Assembly (NCBI GenBank): GCA_900541285.1 | Contig: UQJA01000010.1 | Span: 1 to 31,060 of the forward strand | Length of the DNA: 31,060 nt | From: an uncultured Collinsella sp. | GTDB lineage: Bacteria > Actinomycetota > Coriobacteriia > Coriobacteriales > Coriobacteriaceae | Direction of reading: 5' to 3' | In this document: positions 28,018 to 31,060 of the stretch, piece by piece | How positions within the stretch are numbered: position 1 is the first letter of the stretch | Layout: each line of letters opens with the position of its first letter | Position numbers and translations under genes: made by a program | Notes under the pieces: model-generated | Seen by the model: only the letters and a program-made list of their open reading frames with translations | Databases searched by the model: none | What the model was told of the DNA's origin: nothing

Positions 28018-30918
28018 ATGACCCAGCCCCTGCCCTGGGAAAAGAACACTGCCGCGCCAGTGCCGCCCGCGCCGGAACCCGTGCCGCTCGATGCGTACAC
28101 CGCCCCCGCCGCGCCGGAACCCGAGCTCGTTCCGCTCGACATCTACGACGCCCCGGCTCCGGCGCCCAAACCCGCCAAGCCGCTCGTCGATATCGATAGC
28201 CTGAACCCCGCTCAGCGCGAGGCGGTCCTGACCACCGAGGGCCCGCTGCTGGTCCTTGCCGGCGCCGGCTCGGGCAAGACCCGCGTCCTGACCTTCCGCA
28301 TCGCGCATATGCTCGGCGACCTGGGCGTTAAGCCCTGGCAGATTCTTGCCATCACGTTTACCAACAAGGCCGCGGCCGAGATGCGCGAGCGTCTGGCAGC
28401 GCTCATCCCCAGCGGCACCCGCGGCATGTGGGTGTGCACCTTCCACGCCATGTGCGTGCGCATGCTGCGCGAGGACGCCGACCTGCTGGGCTACACCGGT
28501 CAGTTCACCATCTACGATGACGATGACTCAAAGCGCATGGTGCGTGACATTATGCAGGCGCTCGGTATCGAGCAAAAGCAGTTCCCCATCAATATGATCC
28601 GCAGCAAGATCAGTTCGGCCAAAAACGCCATGATCGGCCCCGAGGACATGCTCAAATCCGCCGACAGCCCCAACGACAAAAAGGCCGCGCAGGTCTACCT
28701 GGAGCTGGAACGCCGCCTGCGCGCCGCCAACGCGATGGACTTCGACGACCTGCTCGTGCGCACGCTCGAGCTGCTGCGCACCCGCCCCGAGGTGCTCGAC
28801 AAGTACCAAGAGCGTTTCCGCTACATTAGCGTCGACGAGTATCAGGACACCAACCACGTCCAGTACGAGATCGCCAATCTATTGGCCGCCAAGTACCAAA
28901 ATCTCATGGTCGTAGGCGACGATGATCAGTCCATTTATAGCTGGCGCGGCGCCGACATCACCAACATCCTGGACTTTGAGAAGGACTTTAAAAACTGCAA
29001 GACCGTCAAGCTGGAGCAGAACTACCGCTCCACGGGCCATATCCTGAGCGCCGCCAACGCCGTGGTTCGCCACAACTCGCAGCGCAAGGATAAGCGCCTG
29101 TTTACGGCCGAGGGCGATGGCGAGAAGATCCAGGCCTTCCAGGCGAGCGACGAGCGCGACGAGGGCCGCTGGATTGCCGGCGAGATCGAGAAACTGCATG
29201 CCAAAGGCACGAGCTACGACGACATCGCCGTGTTCTATCGCACCAACGCCCAGTCGCGTATTCTCGAAGATATGTTCCTGCGTGCGGGCGTGCCCTACAA
29301 AATCGTGGGTGGCACGCGATTCTTCGACCGTGCCGAGATCCGCGATGTCATGGCCTACCTCAAGATGATCGTGAACCCGGCCGACGAGATGAGCGTCAAG
29401 CGCGTCATCAACACGCCGCGCCGCGGCATCGGCTCCACCTCGATCCAAAAGATTGAGCAGCTGGCGCGCGACAACCGTTGCTCGTTCTTCCAGGCTTGCG
29501 AGATCGCGTGCGCCGAAACCGGCATGTTTAGCGCCAAGGTGCGCAATGGCCTGTCGAGCTTTGTGTCGCTGGTGCGCGAGGGTCGCCGCATGGACGGCGA
29601 GCTCAAGGACGTTGTCGAGATGATTGTCGATAAGACGGGCCTGCTGCAGGCTTTCCGCGCCGAGGGCACCATGGAGTCCGAGAGCCGCGCCGAGAACATC
29701 CAGGAATTCCTGGGTGTCGCTGCCGAATTTGAGGAGACGCACGAGGATATCGAAGGCACGCTCGAGAGCTTGGAAGAGCTGCGCGCTGCTGGTGTTGCCG
29801 ATGTGCCCGCCGACGTTGGGCCCGAGCCCGTTGTGGTGAGCGCGCCTGCGCCCGAGCCCGGCCCGTCTGCGCCCGTGTCTTCGTTTGAGGCGCTCGTTGG
29901 CGCGCGTGATGCCGCGGGTTCCAATCCGCTCGACAGCCTGGCGGCCCCGGCGCTCTCGCCGCAGGATGCCCTGGCTGCCGCCATCGCGGGCAACGCCTAT
30001 GCCGCGCCGACAGAGCTGCCGGCGGGTGCCGTACATGCCGACGAGATCGAGCGCACCTACGGCCCGCTCACCTGCAAGGCGCTGCCGGCACTCATGGAGT
30101 GGCTGGCCCTGCGCTCCGACTTGGATTCCCTGGCCGGCGAGACGCATGCCATTACCATGATGACTATCCACTCCGCCAAGGGCCTGGAGTTCCCGGCGGT
30201 GTTCGTGGCCGGCATGGAGGAGGGCATCTTCCCGCACGTGCACGACTTTGGCGGCAGCGATGACCCGGGCAAGCTCGAGGAGGAGCGTCGCCTGGCCTAC
30301 GTTGCCATCACGCGTGCCCGTAAGCGCCTGTTCCTGACCTATGCGGCCACGCGTCGCACCTACGGCTCGACCTCTGCCAACCCGCGCTCGCGCTTCCTCA
30401 ATGAGATTCCGTTTGAGGATATCGAGTTTAGCGGTATCGGTTCTGCCGGTTTTGAGGGCACGGGCTGGGAGAAGCGCGGCGACCGTCACGGCACCTTTGG
30501 CTCGGGCGTGGGTTCGGATATGTATGGCGGCAAGGTGTTCGGTTCGCATACGCGCTCGACCGGCGGTTCCGGTTCGCGCGGTGGATCGAGCTTCGACGAC
30601 TTCTTTGGCGGCAGTAGCTACGGAACCGAGCGCCATCGTGGGGTCTCGCCCGACGCCGGCCGTGTTGCCTCGACCTTTGGCTCGGGCGCGCCGCGCGTCA
30701 AAAAGCCGTCGTCCAAGGTGTCCCCGACGGTGGAGCGCAAGGTCGATCGTGCCAGCGCATCGCAGGACTTTGCCGCGGGTGATACCGTGAGCCACAAGAC
30801 CTTTGGCACGGGTACCGTGATCTCGGTCGTCGGAGACATGATCGAGGTTCAATTCGAAAAGACCGGCCAGACCAAAAAGCTAATGAAAGGCTTTGCTCCG
30901 ATCGTCAAACTGCAATGA
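28018..30918 (+). CDS. pcrA: UvrD/PcrA-type ATP-dependent DNA helicase
   Basis: This superfamily 1A 3'-5' helicase acts in repair and replication-fork upkeep. The 966 residues carry LNPAQREAV (62-70), Walker A AGAGSGKT (81-88), TFTNKAA (113-119), DEYQD (273-277), GDDDQSIYSWRG (300-311), QNYRS (334-338), TIHSAKGLEFP (716-726) and VAITRARKR (762-770). The C-terminal Tudor-like unit is at about 917-963, which in PcrA binds RNA polymerase. Oddities: a Pro-rich N-terminal tail (1-55) with two related PLDxYxAP units, an Ala/Pro-rich insert of about 100 residues (590-690) between the 2B region and motif V, and a Gly/Ser-rich linker (808-900). ATG 28018 is preceded by GAGGAG with correct spacing. The long palindrome at 30926 follows immediately. 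Confidence 0.95.
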   Translation: MTQPLPWEKNTAAPVPPAPEPVPLDAYTAPAAPEPELVPLDIYDAPAPAPKPAKPLVDIDSLNPAQREAVLTTEGPLLVLAGAGSGKTRVLTFRIAHMLGDLGVKPWQILAITFTNKAAAEMRERLAALIPSGTRGMWVCTFHAMCVRMLREDADLLGYTGQFTIYDDDDSKRMVRDIMQALGIEQKQFPINMIRSKISSAKNAMIGPEDMLKSADSPNDKKAAQVYLELERRLRAANAMDFDDLLVRTLELLRTRPEVLDKYQERFRYISVDEYQDTNHVQYEIANLLAAKYQNLMVVGDDDQSIYSWRGADITNILDFEKDFKNCKTVKLEQNYRSTGHILSAANAVVRHNSQRKDKRLFTAEGDGEKIQAFQASDERDEGRWIAGEIEKLHAKGTSYDDIAVFYRTNAQSRILEDMFLRAGVPYKIVGGTRFFDRAEIRDVMAYLKMIVNPADEMSVKRVINTPRRGIGSTSIQKIEQLARDNRCSFFQACEIACAETGMFSAKVRNGLSSFVSLVREGRRMDGELKDVVEMIVDKTGLLQAFRAEGTMESESRAENIQEFLGVAAEFEETHEDIEGTLESLEELRAAGVADVPADVGPEPVVVSAPAPEPGPSAPVSSFEALVGARDAAGSNPLDSLAAPALSPQDALAAAIAGNAYAAPTELPAGAVHADEIERTYGPLTCKALPALMEWLALRSDLDSLAGETHAITMMTIHSAKGLEFPAVFVAGMEEGIFPHVHDFGGSDDPGKLEEERRLAYVAITRARKRLFLTYAATRRTYGSTSANPRSRFLNEIPFEDIEFSGIGSAGFEGTGWEKRGDRHGTFGSGVGSDMYGGKVFGSHTRSTGGSGSRGGSSFDDFFGGSSYGTERHRGVSPDAGRVASTFGSGAPRVKKPSSKVSPTVERKVDRASASQDFAAGDTVSHKTFGTGTVISVVGDMIEVQFEKTGQTKKLMKGFAPIVKLQ

Positions 30919-30925
30919 TCCCGGC

Positions 30926-31055
30926 GGACCTGGGCGGGCGTATAGGGCAACATCGCCTGCTCGGGCAGTCCTGCGCAAGACGGCGGCCACATTAAGTGGC
31001 CTCCTTTGCGTGCGGAACTCGCGATCGATGTTGCCCTATACGCCCGCCCAGGTCC
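30926..31055. repeat. Large nested palindrome with perfect 30-base arms
   Basis: The left arm (30926-30955, beginning GGACCTGGGCGGGCG) is the exact reverse complement of the right arm (31026-31055). Inside are CGCAA/TTGCG-type pairing and a perfect GGCCAC/GTGGCC hairpin (about 30988-31004). It starts 7 bases after the pcrA stop codon. The window ends five bases past the right arm, so what lies beyond is unseen. Confidence 0.8.
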
Positions 31056-31060
31056 TTGGG

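Noticed and set aside
28879..30852. A 657-codon minus-strand frame across pcrA
   Set aside because: Antisense shadow of a complete helicase gene with all motifs on the plus strand.

Overview
The window looks like a chromosomal piece of a high-GC actinobacterium of class Coriobacteriia, most likely Collinsella or a close relative. This is inferred from three things: overall GC bias, the block mazG - eno - divIC/ftsB-like - ppx/gppA - tRNA-Leu (a variant of a conserved actinobacterial gene order), and protein styles such as a UvrD/PcrA helicase with an Ala/Pro-rich insertion. No ribosomal RNA, CRISPR array, prophage or intact insertion sequence was seen.

Layout. (1) 199-5607, plus strand: a stand-alone LarC C-terminal domain, a YfcE-like phosphodiesterase and mazG form one operon that ends in a hairpin. 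Then come eno with its own terminator, an FtsB/DivIC-like division protein, and a Ppx/GppA phosphatase. (2) 5609-7323: a 71-base palindromic element, tRNA-Leu(UAA) on the minus strand, a one-pass membrane helical protein (minus), then an orphan galactitol-type PTS IIB with a VOC protein (plus). (3) 7399-10024, minus strand: a DUF4342/UBA-like membrane protein followed by an OmpR-type regulator and histidine kinase with overlapping ends. (4) 10357-10752: a Nudix hydrolase. (5) 10793-15347, lower GC and accessory in character: a large PLD nuclease-SF2 helicase-DUF3427 protein (minus) and a divergent DUF4143 AAA ATPase preceded by a 34-base tandem repeat around its promoter. (6) 15634-17701: a small two-pass membrane protein, a metallophosphoesterase and an apparently leaderless glutamyl-Q tRNA(Asp) synthetase (minus). 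(7) 18216-20162: a secreted/membrane DUF2207 protein. (8) 20574-23913: a GNAT acetyltransferase (minus), purH, and an unrecognised 235-residue protein. (9) 24093-25817: a BceRS-like two-component pair with no ABC transporter beside it. (10) 26018-30918: a universal stress protein (minus), undecaprenyl-diphosphate phosphatase and the UvrD/PcrA helicase.

How the genes fit together. Most are housekeeping genes: glycolysis, nucleotide pool sanitation (MazG, Nudix), purine synthesis, the cell-wall lipid carrier, division, tRNA modification and DNA repair. Two separate two-component systems probably watch the envelope. The helicase/ATPase segment is the only part with signs of horizontal acquisition, and its domain make-up is compatible with anti-phage defence, though nothing here proves that.

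The most unusual content is non-coding. There are two large nested palindromes (25915-26005, and 30926-31055 with perfect 30-base arms), a 230-base inverted-repeat element (20276-20505), an 18-base-arm palindrome (5609-5679), and several small hairpins sharing a [GA][TA]CCCC core. All of these can be tested by searching related genomes. I found no clear candidate for an entirely new multi-gene system.
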